Shown here one piece after another: positions 1 through 8,029 of a stretch of DNA of 64,000 bases. The translations under genes and the position numbers were made by a program. Source of the stretch: Brachybacterium paraconglomeratum. Lineage in GTDB: Bacteria; Actinomycetota; Actinomycetes; Actinomycetales; Dermabacteraceae. A model generated the notes under the pieces. The model was given only the letters and a program-made list of their open reading frames with translations, ran no database searches and was not told the DNA's origin. How positions within the stretch are numbered: the stretch's first letter is position 1; every line of letters starts with the position of its first letter. The stretch is from positions 682,001-746,000 of the forward strand of contig NZ_ML133851.1 of the NCBI RefSeq assembly GCF_003994255.1, read 5' to 3'.

Positions 1-59
1 TGAACGCGCTGCTCGAGGCGCAGGGAGCCGGACCCGTGGACTGGCGGATCCGGGACTGA
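1..59 (+). CDS. C-terminal end of an unidentified upstream gene (partial)
   Basis: The reading frame beginning at base 3 is open from the window edge and ends in TGA at 57-59. It encodes the last 18 residues of a protein, NALLEAQGAGPVDWRIRD. Codon use (GC-rich third positions) matches the neighbours. The fragment is too short to name a family. About 190 bases separate it from the next start, so it is probably not in the same operon as the trehalose synthase gene. Confidence 0.5.
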   Translation, partial: NALLEAQGAGPVDWRIRD

Positions 60-199
60 GGCCGGGTTGGGACCGGGCCCGGTCCGAGAGCGCGCCGGTC
101 CCGCCGCGGGGGCGGGCCCCCGGCCTCGCGCCCGACGGGGCGGGAGGAGACCGCCCGGTCCGTCGGCCTCCCAGGGCCTCGCACGACCGCGCCGGACAC

Positions 200-205
200 T
201 ACTGT
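200..205 (+). promoter_or_regulatory. Candidate -10 box upstream of trehalose synthase
   Basis: TACTGT fits the actinobacterial TANNNT -10 pattern and lies 42 bases before the ATG at 248, leaving room for a short leader with its GGAGGT ribosome site. No clear -35 hexamer is seen, which is common in these genomes. Inferred from sequence only. Confidence 0.35.
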
Positions 206-247
206 GGGGGCATCGCGTCCGCCGTCCCAGCCGCCGTGGAGGTCCCG

Positions 248-2026
248 ATGCCCCTGAACCCCGCCCAGTTCTCCCCGCAGGGCCCAGGGGTCGACTACGA
301 CCCGCACTGGTACCGCAAGGCCGTGTTCTACGAGGTGCTGGTGCGCGCCTTCGCCGACGGCAACGGCGACGGGACCGGGGACTTCACCGGGCTCATCGAG
401 CGCCTGGACTACCTGCAGTGGCTCGGCATCGACTGCCTGTGGCTGCCGCCCTTCTTCGCCTCCCCGCTGCGGGACGGCGGCTACGACATCTCCGACTACG
501 AGCAGGTGCTGCCGGAGTTCGGCTCGATCACCGACTTCGAGCGGCTGGTCTCCGAAGCGCACCGGCGCGGGATCCGCGTGATCATCGACCTGCCGATGAA
601 CCACACCTCCGACAAGCACCCCTGGTTCCTCGAGTCCCGCTCCGACCCCGAGGGCCCGTACGGGGACTTCTACGTCTGGTCCGACACGGACGAGAAGTAC
701 CAGGACGCGCGCATCATCTTCGTGGACACCGAGGAGAGCAACTGGTCCTTCGACCCGGTGCGCCGGCAGTTCTTCTGGCACCGCTTCTTCTCCCACCAGC
801 CGGACCTGAACTTCGAGAACCCCGCGGTGCGCGAGGCGATGTTCGAGGTGGTGCGGTTCTGGCTGGACAAGGGCATCGACGGTTTCCGCGCCGACGCGAT
901 CCCGTACCTCTTCGAGGAGGAGGGCACCGACGGGGAGAACCTGCCGGCCACCCACGAGTTCCTCGCCGAGCTGCGAGAGTTCGTGGACGAGAGCTGGCCG
1001 GGCCGCGTGATCATCGCCGAGGCGAACCAGTGGCCGGCCGACGTGGTGGAGTACTTCGGCACCCCTGAGCGGCCCGAGTGCCACATGTGCTTCCACTTCC
1101 CGGTGATGCCGCGGCTGTTCTACGCGCTGCGCGAGGGCAGCGCCCGCCACATCATCGACATCCTCGAGGACACCCCCGAGATCCCCGCCGGCGCCCAGTG
1201 GGGCACCTTCCTGCGCAACCACGACGAGCTGACCCTCGAGATGGTCTCCGGCGAGGACCGCTCGGCGATGCTCGGCTGGTACGCGCCCGATACGCGGATG
1301 CGCGCGAACGTCGGCATCCGTCGGCGACTGGCACCGCTGCTGGACAACTCCCGCTCCGAGCTCGAGCTGATCCACGCCCTGCTGCTGTCCCTGCCCGGCT
1401 CCCCGTTCCTCTACTACGGGGACGAGATCGCGATGGGCGACAACATCTGGCTCGAGGACCGCGACGCGGTGCGCACCCCGATGCAGTGGACCCCGGACCG
1501 CAACGCCGGATTCAGCGAGATCACCGACCCGGGCAAGCTCTACCTGCCGGTGATCCAGTCGCTCGTCTACCACTACTCGACCACCAACGTCGAGGCGCAC
1601 ATGGCGCACTCCGGCTCCCTGCTGCACTTCGTGCGGTGGATGCTCGCGGTGCGCAAGGAGCACGACGCCTTCGGGCTCGGCGCGTACCGGAACATCCCTG
1701 CGGACTCCGAGCGGGTGCTCGCCTTCACCCGCACCTACGACGGCGCCGAGCACGGCGAGGACGCGGAGGCGCACGCCGAGACGCTGCTGTGCGTGTTCAA
1801 CCTGTCCTCCCAGCCGGTCACCGCGAGGCTCGAGATGACCGGGATGGACCGACGCACCGTCCGGGACCTCTTCGGCGGGCACGAGTTCCCGGCGGTGGAC
1901 GAGGCCGGCACCCTCACCCTCACCCTCGGCGGGCACGGGTTCTACTGGCTGAAGGTGCGCCCGCTGGACGCCCACGGCGAGCCGATGACGACCACCACCG
2001 CGCTGCCGGTGATCACCGCGGACTGA
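248..2026 (+). CDS. treS: Trehalose synthase / maltose alpha-D-glucosyltransferase (GH13)
   Basis: This is a cytosolic GH13 enzyme that interconverts maltose and trehalose by intramolecular transglucosylation, linking glycogen, maltose and trehalose pools. The 592-residue product has the TreS N-terminus (HWYRKAVFYEVLVRAFADGN) followed by the (beta/alpha)8 barrel. The catalytic set is visible: nucleophile Asp216 in GFRADAIPY, acid Glu258 in IIAEANQWP and Asp326 in RNHDELTLEM. A C-terminal beta domain follows. ATG 248 is chosen because GGAGGT at 238-243 sits four bases ahead of it; an in-frame GTG at 236 has no ribosome site. Length is usual for stand-alone TreS, with no maltokinase fused to the C-terminus. 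The catalytic assignment is strong; the direction of flux in vivo is not shown. Confidence 0.93.
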   Translation: MPLNPAQFSPQGPGVDYDPHWYRKAVFYEVLVRAFADGNGDGTGDFTGLIERLDYLQWLGIDCLWLPPFFASPLRDGGYDISDYEQVLPEFGSITDFERLVSEAHRRGIRVIIDLPMNHTSDKHPWFLESRSDPEGPYGDFYVWSDTDEKYQDARIIFVDTEESNWSFDPVRRQFFWHRFFSHQPDLNFENPAVREAMFEVVRFWLDKGIDGFRADAIPYLFEEEGTDGENLPATHEFLAELREFVDESWPGRVIIAEANQWPADVVEYFGTPERPECHMCFHFPVMPRLFYALREGSARHIIDILEDTPEIPAGAQWGTFLRNHDELTLEMVSGEDRSAMLGWYAPDTRMRANVGIRRRLAPLLDNSRSELELIHALLLSLPGSPFLYYGDEIAMGDNIWLEDRDAVRTPMQWTPDRNAGFSEITDPGKLYLPVIQSLVYHYSTTNVEAHMAHSGSLLHFVRWMLAVRKEHDAFGLGAYRNIPADSERVLAFTRTYDGAEHGEDAEAHAETLLCVFNLSSQPVTARLEMTGMDRRTVRDLFGGHEFPAVDEAGTLTLTLGGHGFYWLKVRPLDAHGEPMTTTTALPVITAD

Positions 2027-2335
2027 CCGCGCCCGGCCCCGCACGCGGGCCGACGGCACCCGCGCCCCTTCTGCCGCCTCCACGGCCGAGACCCCCGTCA
2101 CATGCATGCTCTGCGGCGCCTCGAGCGGCCGGGGTGCAGGGTCACCGCAGGTCAGAGCACGCCCCGGGCCGTTCGACGAGCGTGGCGCGAGAGCTCTGCG
2201 ACCCGTAGGTCACCGCTGCGCGGGGCGGACGCGCAGGGCCTCCGAGCGCGCCGGTGTGCCATTCTCATGGATCGGCAGGCCGCCCCCGCGAGCCGCGAGC
2301 GCCCTGCCGTGACCCCGTAAGGAAGGGAGAGCACG
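2027..2335. other. 309-base intergenic region, no gene
   Basis: No supportable coding frame is seen; the short open frames here are low-complexity Arg/Ala/Pro/Gly shadows. The only signal recognised is the GGAAGGGA ribosome site at its right end, serving the GTG start at 2336. No strong terminator hairpin was found after trehalose synthase. Confidence 0.4.
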
Positions 2336-3817
2336 GTGGCAGAGCACCGTTCGACGGCGGAGGAGGCGGCCGATCCGGGCACGAGTCCGGAACGCCTCCT
2401 CGAGCTCACCGAGAAGCACCCCCAGCTGCATCGGCTGATCGTCATGAACCCCTCGGCCCCCGAGGTCGCGCGCCAGTGGATCCTGGCCACGAACCAGTGG
2501 GCGAAGCAGGCCTACGAGGCCGGCACCGAGCAGTCCGACGAGGACGACGACCTCGACGAGGGCGAGCCCACCCAGCTGCATCAGGTGGTCCCCGACGAGG
2601 ATCGGGCGCCCGAGGAGTCGGCGTGGACCGCCGCGCAGGAGTCGCAGGCTCCCGAGGAGCGGCCCGCGACGGCACCGCAGGCCGATCCCGACGACAGCGC
2701 GTCCGCCTGGGACGAGGTCCCCGAGGCACTCGTCTGGGGGACCGCCGGAGCGACCGGCGCCGCCGCAGCCGGCGCCGTGGGCGCGGGAGCCGCGGGAGCC
2801 GACGCCTCCGCCGGCGAGCGCCCCGGCACGACGCCGCCCCCGGCCCCGCCCGCGCCGCAGGCCCCCGTGGGCGGGCCGGCGTCTGCCGCGCAGCCGTCGC
2901 CCTCCGCGCAGCCCCCGGCCGAGGGCTCGCCCTCGGTACGGCTGTCGCCGAAGGCCTCCGTGGTCCCGCTCGGCGCCGCCCCCGCCTCGCAGACGTCCCC
3001 GACCTCGCAGACCTCTCCGGCGCCGCAGGCCTCGCCGGCCCCGCAGGCCGGTCCGCCGACCCGGCAGATGCCGGCCGTCGCCGCGTCCGCCGCCGCCACG
3101 GGCGCCGCCGCCTCCGCCGCGCAGCATCCGACCGGCCCTCAGGGTCCCTCCGGACAGCAGCAGCACCCCTACGGACAGCAGAGCGCGGCGGCCCAGGGCC
3201 CCGCCTCGGCCCCGCCGCCCGTCGGCCGTCCTCCCCAGGACGAGGACGATTCCGACGACGGCAGCCGGAAGCGGGCCCTGATCGCCTGCGGCGGCTGCCT
3301 CGTGCTCGCCCTGATCCTGCTGCTCGTGATCGGACTGGGCGCCCGCGCCCTGTTCGCCCCCGACGAGGAGCAGTACCAGCGCGACAGCTCGACGACCAGC
3401 GCCGAGGCCGCTCCGGAGGAGACCACCGAGGAGACGACCGAGGAGACCACCGAGGATCCCGTCTCCCCCGCCCCCGAGGGCGCCGAGGAGATGTCCGAGC
3501 TGCTCTCCCCCACCGGGAACATCAGCTGCCACCTCGAGGAGGACTCCGTCTCCTGCTCCCTCGTGGAGCGGGACTTCTCCGAGGCGGGGCTCGAGGACTG
3601 CGAGAACGGCCCGTTCTCGATCACCGTCGCGGGCGAGGACGCCGAGCGCGCCTGCGGCACGTCCTTCCTCAGCGACTCCGCGCCCACCCTCGAGTACGAC
3701 CGCAGCGCACAGCGCGGCGACGTGGCGTGCACCAGCCGCTTCGATGGGATGACCTGCTGGAACGTCATGACCGGCAAGGGCTTCACGGTGAACAAGGTGT
3801 CCTACGAGACGTTCTGA
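2336..3817 (+). CDS. Single-pass membrane protein with N-terminal LRV-like domain
   Basis: Product of 493 residues, function unknown. Residues 1-65 (SPERLLELTEKHPQLHRLIV, then NPSAP) look like the variant leucine-rich-repeat helical domain found at the N-terminus of many actinobacterial membrane proteins. A long Ala/Pro/Gln-rich cytoplasmic linker follows. One membrane helix lies at about residues 314-338. The extracytoplasmic part starts with a Glu/Thr repeat (EETTEETTEETTED) and ends in a globular domain of about 100 residues with conserved-looking cysteines and a TCWNVMTGKGF motif, typical of small secreted actinobacterial domains. GTG 2336 follows GGAAGGGA. The topology suggests a link between a cytoplasmic partner and the cell surface; that role is inference. 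Confidence 0.72.
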   Translation: MAEHRSTAEEAADPGTSPERLLELTEKHPQLHRLIVMNPSAPEVARQWILATNQWAKQAYEAGTEQSDEDDDLDEGEPTQLHQVVPDEDRAPEESAWTAAQESQAPEERPATAPQADPDDSASAWDEVPEALVWGTAGATGAAAAGAVGAGAAGADASAGERPGTTPPPAPPAPQAPVGGPASAAQPSPSAQPPAEGSPSVRLSPKASVVPLGAAPASQTSPTSQTSPAPQASPAPQAGPPTRQMPAVAASAAATGAAASAAQHPTGPQGPSGQQQHPYGQQSAAAQGPASAPPPVGRPPQDEDDSDDGSRKRALIACGGCLVLALILLLVIGLGARALFAPDEEQYQRDSSTTSAEAAPEETTEETTEETTEDPVSPAPEGAEEMSELLSPTGNISCHLEEDSVSCSLVERDFSEAGLEDCENGPFSITVAGEDAERACGTSFLSDSAPTLEYDRSAQRGDVACTSRFDGMTCWNVMTGKGFTVNKVSYETF

Positions 3818-3842
3818 CCCACCGGGCCCGCCCCGCATCGAC

Positions 3843-3879
3843 GAGCCCCTCGCCGGAGTGATCCGGCGAGGGGCTCTTT
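3843..3879 (+). terminator. Rho-independent terminator after the LRV-like gene
   Basis: Perfect 14-bp stem (3843-3856 with 3863-3876), six-base loop AGTGAT, then TTT. It lies 26 bases after the stop codon at 3817. Confidence 0.88.
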
Positions 3880-3920
3880 CCTGCGTGGCTGCCGCACGGT
3901 CCTGCGGGGACCGGGGCGAG

Positions 3921-3992
3921 AGCTGGAGACGGGAATCGAACCCGCAACCACCTGTTTACAAGACAGGTGCGCTACCGTTGCGCCACTCCAGC
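3921..3992 (-). tRNA. tRNA-Thr (anticodon TGT)
   Basis: On the minus strand a 72-nt cloverleaf folds with acceptor stem GCTGGAG/CTCCAGC, a D-arm containing GGTAGCGC, anticodon stem CCTGT/ACAGG with loop CTTGTAA (anticodon TGT), and T-arm GCGGGTTCGATTCCCGT. The discriminator base is T. CCA is not encoded. It reads ACA-type threonine codons. Confidence 0.95.
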
Positions 3993-3995
3993 GAG

Positions 3996-4026
3996 AGGGG
4001 ACCGACCGCGATGCGGCCGGTCCCCT
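3996..4026 (-). terminator. Terminator hairpin downstream of the DsbA-like gene
   Basis: An 8-bp stem (3997-4004 with 4018-4025, GGGGACCG/CGGTCCCC), extended at the base by an A-T pair, continues inward after one mismatch as CCGC/GCGG around a GAT loop. It lies 40 bases after the end of the minus-strand thioredoxin-fold gene and just before tRNA-Thr. No U-run follows. Confidence 0.6.
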
Positions 4027-4066
4027 GAGAGTGTAGAGGCCCGCGGGCCTCGGGGCGGCCTGCGGC

Positions 4067-4870
4067 TCAGCCCTCGCCGCCGTCGGAGGCGGACCCGCCG
4101 CCCGCGGCGAGCACGGCCTCGCGCATCGCACCGGGCTGGGACCACTGGTCCGAACCGAAGGTCTCGCTGTCGATCTCGACGTACGGGGTGCCGCCGCCGG
4201 TCTCCTCGCCGTAGGGGTCCACGACCTGGCGCACCCACGGCTGGTAGGTCTTCGAGCTCATGCAGGACTGGACCTCGTCGGAGGCGCCGGCCTCCTGGGC
4301 GTAGCCCCAGATCTGCTCGTCGGTCAGGCCCGCGCTGCGCTCGGCGGGCTGGTTGGCGAACATCAGCTGCTGGAAGCCGATGGCGTTGTCGGGGTTGTCC
4401 TCCCAGACGCAGGCGAGAGCGTTCGCGGCGCGGGAGGAGTAGTCACCGGTGGTGGACTGGGTATCCAGGAAGCGGCGCGGCACGAGGTGCACGGTCGCCT
4501 CCTCGTTCTCGACGATCTGCTGGAGGTCCGCGCCGTTGATCTCCTCGAACTGGCCGCAGACGGGGCACATGAAGTCGAGGTGGATCTCGAGCACCGGCTT
4601 GCCCGAGTCCTCGGGGGCGCCGATCGGGAGATAGGGCTGGTCCTCGGCGACGCCTTCGGGGGTCGCGACGGGACCTGCCGGCTGCGCCTGGCGATAGATG
4701 AACAGACCGGCGGCGGCGACCAGCACGAGCGCGACGACGGTGACCGCCGCGATCACGATGGTGCGGACGGTGCGCTGACGCTTGAGCTCTGCCTGGCGCT
4801 GCGTGCGCAGGGCCTCGCGCTGTGCTTCGCGGCGCTCCTGCGCCGACTGGGACGGACCGGACGCGGCCAT
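4067..4870 (-). CDS. Membrane-anchored DsbA-family thioredoxin-fold protein
   Basis: Product of 267 residues. The N-terminus (1-35) is charged and Arg/Gln-rich, followed by one membrane helix (about 37-58, TIVIAAVTVVALVLVAAAGL), which places the rest outside the membrane. The thioredoxin-fold domain has the active site Cys102-Pro-Val-Cys105 inside LDFMCPVCGQFEE, the arrangement of the DsbA/DsbG-like thioredoxin_4 family. A cis-proline region, TPYVEID, is present near residue 228. The probable role is disulfide formation or isomerisation in exported proteins. A GAGGAGA ribosome site precedes the ATG. It stands alone, with no VKOR or other disulfide partner beside it. Confidence 0.85.
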   Translation of the reverse strand: MAASGPSQSAQERREAQREALRTQRQAELKRQRTVRTIVIAAVTVVALVLVAAAGLFIYRQAQPAGPVATPEGVAEDQPYLPIGAPEDSGKPVLEIHLDFMCPVCGQFEEINGADLQQIVENEEATVHLVPRRFLDTQSTTGDYSSRAANALACVWEDNPDNAIGFQQLMFANQPAERSAGLTDEQIWGYAQEAGASDEVQSCMSSKTYQPWVRQVVDPYGEETGGGTPYVEIDSETFGSDQWSQPGAMREAVLAAGGGSASDGGEG

Positions 4871-5018
4871 GTGATCTCCTCGCCCCGGGCTGGGGCAGCG
4901 GTCGGTGGTGGGTCGTGCAGAGTTTAACCGTGGCCACCTGGACGGGGCCGGACGGGATGAGCGACCTCACCCGCCCCCGCGCGGTGAGCACCCGCGCCCC
5001 TGTGCAGGAGTGCCGTCG

Positions 5019-7109
5019 TCACCGTCTCCACAGCGCGATGTCGTCCAGCCGCGGCCCCTGCGGGAAGGGGAGGTAGTCCACCATCCCCTCGCGGGCCACG
5101 AGCGCGAAGACCACCGCGCCGAGCAGCAGCAGGAGCAGCACCAGCACGATCGCGCCCCACAGCATGTCGGGCGCGGCCGCGTCGAGCATCCGGTGGGCGC
5201 CGTCGCGGGTGGTGCGGCTGCCGATCCCGACCCAGGTGATCAGCAGGGTGATCGCCATGGCGGTCGCGAAGGCGACCCCGTCGGGCAGGGGCGAGCCCTG
5301 CAGCAGCGTCCAGGCGGCGTCGAGGGCCAGGCCCACGAGCAGGCCGAGGACCAGCGGGAACAGTGCCTGCAGAGCGATCTCGAGCAGTCCCAGCAGGAAG
5401 CGGAAGGGGCTGGCGAGCCCTGCCGCCCAGGTCGGTCCGGAGCCGGTCGCGCCGCGCATCCGCTGCGCGGTCACGGAGCGGTGGCTGCGCTCCCAGGTGC
5501 GGGCGAGCGCGCCGAGCAGGAGCAGGACGCCGAGCGAGATGTAGGGGGCGAGCGCGGCGAGGGCGACGATCAGCAGGTGCCCGGTCCATACCAGCAGCGG
5601 CCGACGGGGCGGGGCCGGCGGCGCCGCCCACATGCCCTGCCCCGGAGCCATCTGCTGCGGCGCCATCGGGTGGGGCGCCATCTGCTGGGGCGCGAGCTGC
5701 TGCGGAGGCACCCCGTGCTGCGGGGCGAGCTGCTGGGGCGCGGTCTGCCCGCCGCCGTGGGCGGGCCGCTGCATCGGCCCCGGCTGCGGGTATGGCTGCG
5801 AGTGCTGCTGCGGGGCCGTCCGCTGCGGCGACGCGGCCGCGCCGTAGGGCGAGGCGTCCTGCGGCGCGGCGCCGTACGGGCCCGCCGCTCCGACGGGCCC
5901 GGCCGACGGCGGCACCACGGGCAGCGCCCGGGTGGGCGTGCCCGTCACCGGGATCACCTCGGTGGGCGGATCGTCCGGGGTCGCATAGCGGGGCAGGGCC
6001 TCCGTGGGCTGCTCGCCCGCGTCCGCGATGCGCGGCAGCGCCTCGGTCGCGGCGTCGCCGGCCGGCAGGGCCTCGGTCGCGCCGTCGGCGCCCGTCCCCT
6101 CCACCTCGTCCGTCGGGGTCGCGGCGCCGGCCGCGGGGGCTCCGTCCGCCCCGAGGACGGGCAGCACCGCGGTGCGCGGACCGGCCTCGAACGCCTCGGT
6201 GTCGCCGGGGTCGTCGTAGCGGTCCAGGTCGAGCTCGGCGAGGCGCGCCAGCAGCTCCTCGGGCGTCGCGCGCTCGGCGGGGTCGGCGCACAGGGCCGAG
6301 CGCAGCCAGCCGCCGAGCTCGGTGGGCACGCCGTCGATGTCGATCTCCCCGCGCTCCGCGCGCAGGAACACGAGGTCCGCCCGTCCGGTGCCGAAGGGCT
6401 CCCACCCGGTCGCGGCGAAGGCGAGCATCGCCGCCCAGGACCACCAGTCCCCCGCCTCGACGGTGCGGTCGGTGCGCACCACCTCCGGGTCGAGATAGGC
6501 GGCTGTGCCCATCACCAGGCCGGTCGAGGTCAGCCGCGACTCCTCCGCGGCGATCGCGATGCCGAAGTCGATGATCACGGGGTCCAGGCCGTCCCCGTCG
6601 GGGTCGAAGCCCGAGAGGTCCCCCTCGGTCGCGCCGCGCAGCAGCACGTTGCTGGGCTTGAGATCGCGGTGGATCACGCCCGCCTCGTGGATGACCCGCA
6701 GCGTCTCCCCCAGCACCAGGCCCACCTCGCGCACCGCCTCGGGGTGCAGGCCGCCGTGCGCGCGCACCGCGTCCTCGAGCGTCGGCCCGGGCACGAACTC
6801 GGTGACCACGAAGGCGTCGGAGGACTCCAGCTCCGCGTCCAGGATCCGCACGATGTTGTCGTTGCGCAGCCGCTGCTGGGCGGCGACCTCGCGGGCCAGC
6901 CGCTCCCTCGCACGAGGGTCGTCGGCGATCTCGTGGCGCAGCATCTTGATCGCGACGTCGTTCCCGTCGGCGTCGTGCGCGCGATAGACGATGCCCATCC
7001 CGCCCGTTCCGATCCGCCCCAGCACCTCGTAGCCGGAGTCCTCGGCGAGCGCCTCCAGCCGCGGATCGCTGGCGGCCGGAGGTCGTCGGGGCGTGCGCGA
7101 GTCGGACAT
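5019..7109 (-). CDS. Membrane-bound Ser/Thr protein kinase (Hanks type) with a C-terminal multi-TM domain
   Basis: A 696-residue protein. The kinase domain (about 20-280) shows glycine loop GTGGMGIVYRA, Lys55 in AIKMLRHE, catalytic Asp149 in IHRDLKPSNV and Asp181 in IDFGIA, so it should be active. A long Ala/Pro/Thr/Gln-rich linker (about 300-500) contains repeated TEALP/TEVIP-like segments. From about residue 503 four hydrophobic segments form a membrane domain, with no PASTA or other clear sensor. The start is taken as ATG 7109 because TAGCAT lies seven bases ahead, a leaderless arrangement; ATG 7118 (MGP) is an alternative and neither has a good ribosome site. Its substrates cannot be told from the sequence. 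Confidence 0.87.
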   Translation of the reverse strand: MSDSRTPRRPPAASDPRLEALAEDSGYEVLGRIGTGGMGIVYRAHDADGNDVAIKMLRHEIADDPRARERLAREVAAQQRLRNDNIVRILDAELESSDAFVVTEFVPGPTLEDAVRAHGGLHPEAVREVGLVLGETLRVIHEAGVIHRDLKPSNVLLRGATEGDLSGFDPDGDGLDPVIIDFGIAIAAEESRLTSTGLVMGTAAYLDPEVVRTDRTVEAGDWWSWAAMLAFAATGWEPFGTGRADLVFLRAERGEIDIDGVPTELGGWLRSALCADPAERATPEELLARLAELDLDRYDDPGDTEAFEAGPRTAVLPVLGADGAPAAGAATPTDEVEGTGADGATEALPAGDAATEALPRIADAGEQPTEALPRYATPDDPPTEVIPVTGTPTRALPVVPPSAGPVGAAGPYGAAPQDASPYGAAASPQRTAPQQHSQPYPQPGPMQRPAHGGGQTAPQQLAPQHGVPPQQLAPQQMAPHPMAPQQMAPGQGMWAAPPAPPRRPLLVWTGHLLIVALAALAPYISLGVLLLLGALARTWERSHRSVTAQRMRGATGSGPTWAAGLASPFRFLLGLLEIALQALFPLVLGLLVGLALDAAWTLLQGSPLPDGVAFATAMAITLLITWVGIGSRTTRDGAHRMLDAAAPDMLWGAIVLVLLLLLLGAVVFALVAREGMVDYLPFPQGPRLDDIALWRR

Positions 7110-7116
7110 GGGCCCC

Positions 7117-7122
7117 ATGCTA
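7117..7122 (-). promoter_or_regulatory. Candidate leaderless -10 box for the Ser/Thr kinase gene
   Basis: On the minus strand TAGCAT is followed by seven bases and then the ATG at 7109. This is the TANNNT-N7-RTG spacing expected when transcription begins at the start codon. No -35 consensus is evident. Confidence 0.45.
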
Positions 7123-7269
7123 CGAGGCCCTGCACGGGCGAGCGGCGGCTTCACCGCACCCCCACAGGGTCCCCACGCGGCCCCGGACGTGAGACGATCC
7201 CACCGCGGCGCGGTGGGCGTCGCAGGGAATCCATCGACCGATGCCGGTCGACCGACGAGATGAGGGGCC

Positions 7270-7947
7270 ATGCGCTCGAACCTGTTCGACGCCTCCAACC
7301 AGGAGCGCCAGACCAACGACCGATGGGCGCTGCAGTCCTCCAAGATGCTGCGGTGCGCGCTGAAGCCGCAGGCCCCGGAGATCATCTCCGCCGCGGGCGC
7401 GATGGTCGCCTACCAGGGACAGATGGACTTCTCCTACCAGGGCTCCGGCGGCGGCATGAAGCTGTTGAAGAAGATGGCCACCGGCGAGGGCGGGAACATG
7501 ATGCGCACCCGCGGCCAGGGCGAGATCTTCTTCGCCCGCCAGAACAACGAGATCTTCCTGCTCCAGCTGGAGGGCGACGCGCTGACCCTCAACACCCGCA
7601 ACATGCTCGCCTTCGACTCCTCGATCCAGTGGGACATCCGTTCGCTGGGCGGGGCGGGCTTCATGGCCGGCGGCCTGTTCAACCTGTTCCTGCAGGGGCA
7701 GGGGATGGTCGCGGTCACCTCCGACGGGCCGCCGATGCTGCTGGACTGCTCCCAGCAGCCCACCTTCGTGGATCCGCAGGCCGCGGTGTGCTGGTCCGCG
7801 AACCTCCAGCCGCAGATCAAGAACGACTTCAAGATGGGCTCGCTGATCGGCCGCGGCTCCGGGGAGTCCTTCCAGCTGGGCTTCCACGGCCCGGGCTTCG
7901 TCGTCGTCCAGCCCTCCGAGGGCGCGCCGGTGGTCGCCGCCTCCTGA
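7270..7947 (+). CDS. AIM24 family protein
   Basis: A 225-residue soluble protein of the AIM24/TIGR00266-like family: a beta-sandwich made of many short, Gly-rich strands. Diagnostic segments are KPQAPEIISAAGAMVAYQG, a central GGGMKLLKKMATGEGGNMM and the C-terminal GESFQLGFHGPGFVVVQPSE. The molecular function of bacterial AIM24 proteins is not established; the name comes from a mitochondrial biogenesis factor. GAGGGG precedes ATG 7270 at good spacing. The gene is divergent from the kinase gene, and a strong terminator follows, so it is probably transcribed alone. Confidence 0.86.
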   Translation: MRSNLFDASNQERQTNDRWALQSSKMLRCALKPQAPEIISAAGAMVAYQGQMDFSYQGSGGGMKLLKKMATGEGGNMMRTRGQGEIFFARQNNEIFLLQLEGDALTLNTRNMLAFDSSIQWDIRSLGGAGFMAGGLFNLFLQGQGMVAVTSDGPPMLLDCSQQPTFVDPQAAVCWSANLQPQIKNDFKMGSLIGRGSGESFQLGFHGPGFVVVQPSEGAPVVAAS

Positions 7948-7964
7948 GCGTCCCCGCGGCGACC

Positions 7965-7992
7965 CGGCGGGGCCGACCGCTCGGCCCCGCCG
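7965..7992 (+). terminator. Terminator after the AIM24 gene
   Basis: Perfect 12-bp GC-rich stem (7965-7976 with 7981-7992) with loop CCGC, 18 bases after the stop codon. No T-run follows. The next promoter lies just downstream, consistent with separating two transcription units. Confidence 0.7.
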
Positions 7993-8017
7993 TCACCGCA
8001 CGTCCGGGCGGCGTGTC

Positions 8018-8023
8018 TACGAT
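8018..8023 (+). promoter_or_regulatory. Candidate leaderless -10 box for the ATP-grasp/alpha-E gene
   Basis: TACGAT ends six bases before the GTG at 8030. No Shine-Dalgarno sequence is present, so a leaderless mRNA starting at the GTG is the simplest reading. Confidence 0.5.
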
Positions 8024-8029
8024 GTCCCG

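Noticed and set aside
2102-2320. Two small overlapping open frames between trehalose synthase and the LRV-like gene
   Set aside because: Arg/Ala-rich composition in two frames at once, with no supporting ribosome site or family resemblance: typical GC-rich shadows.
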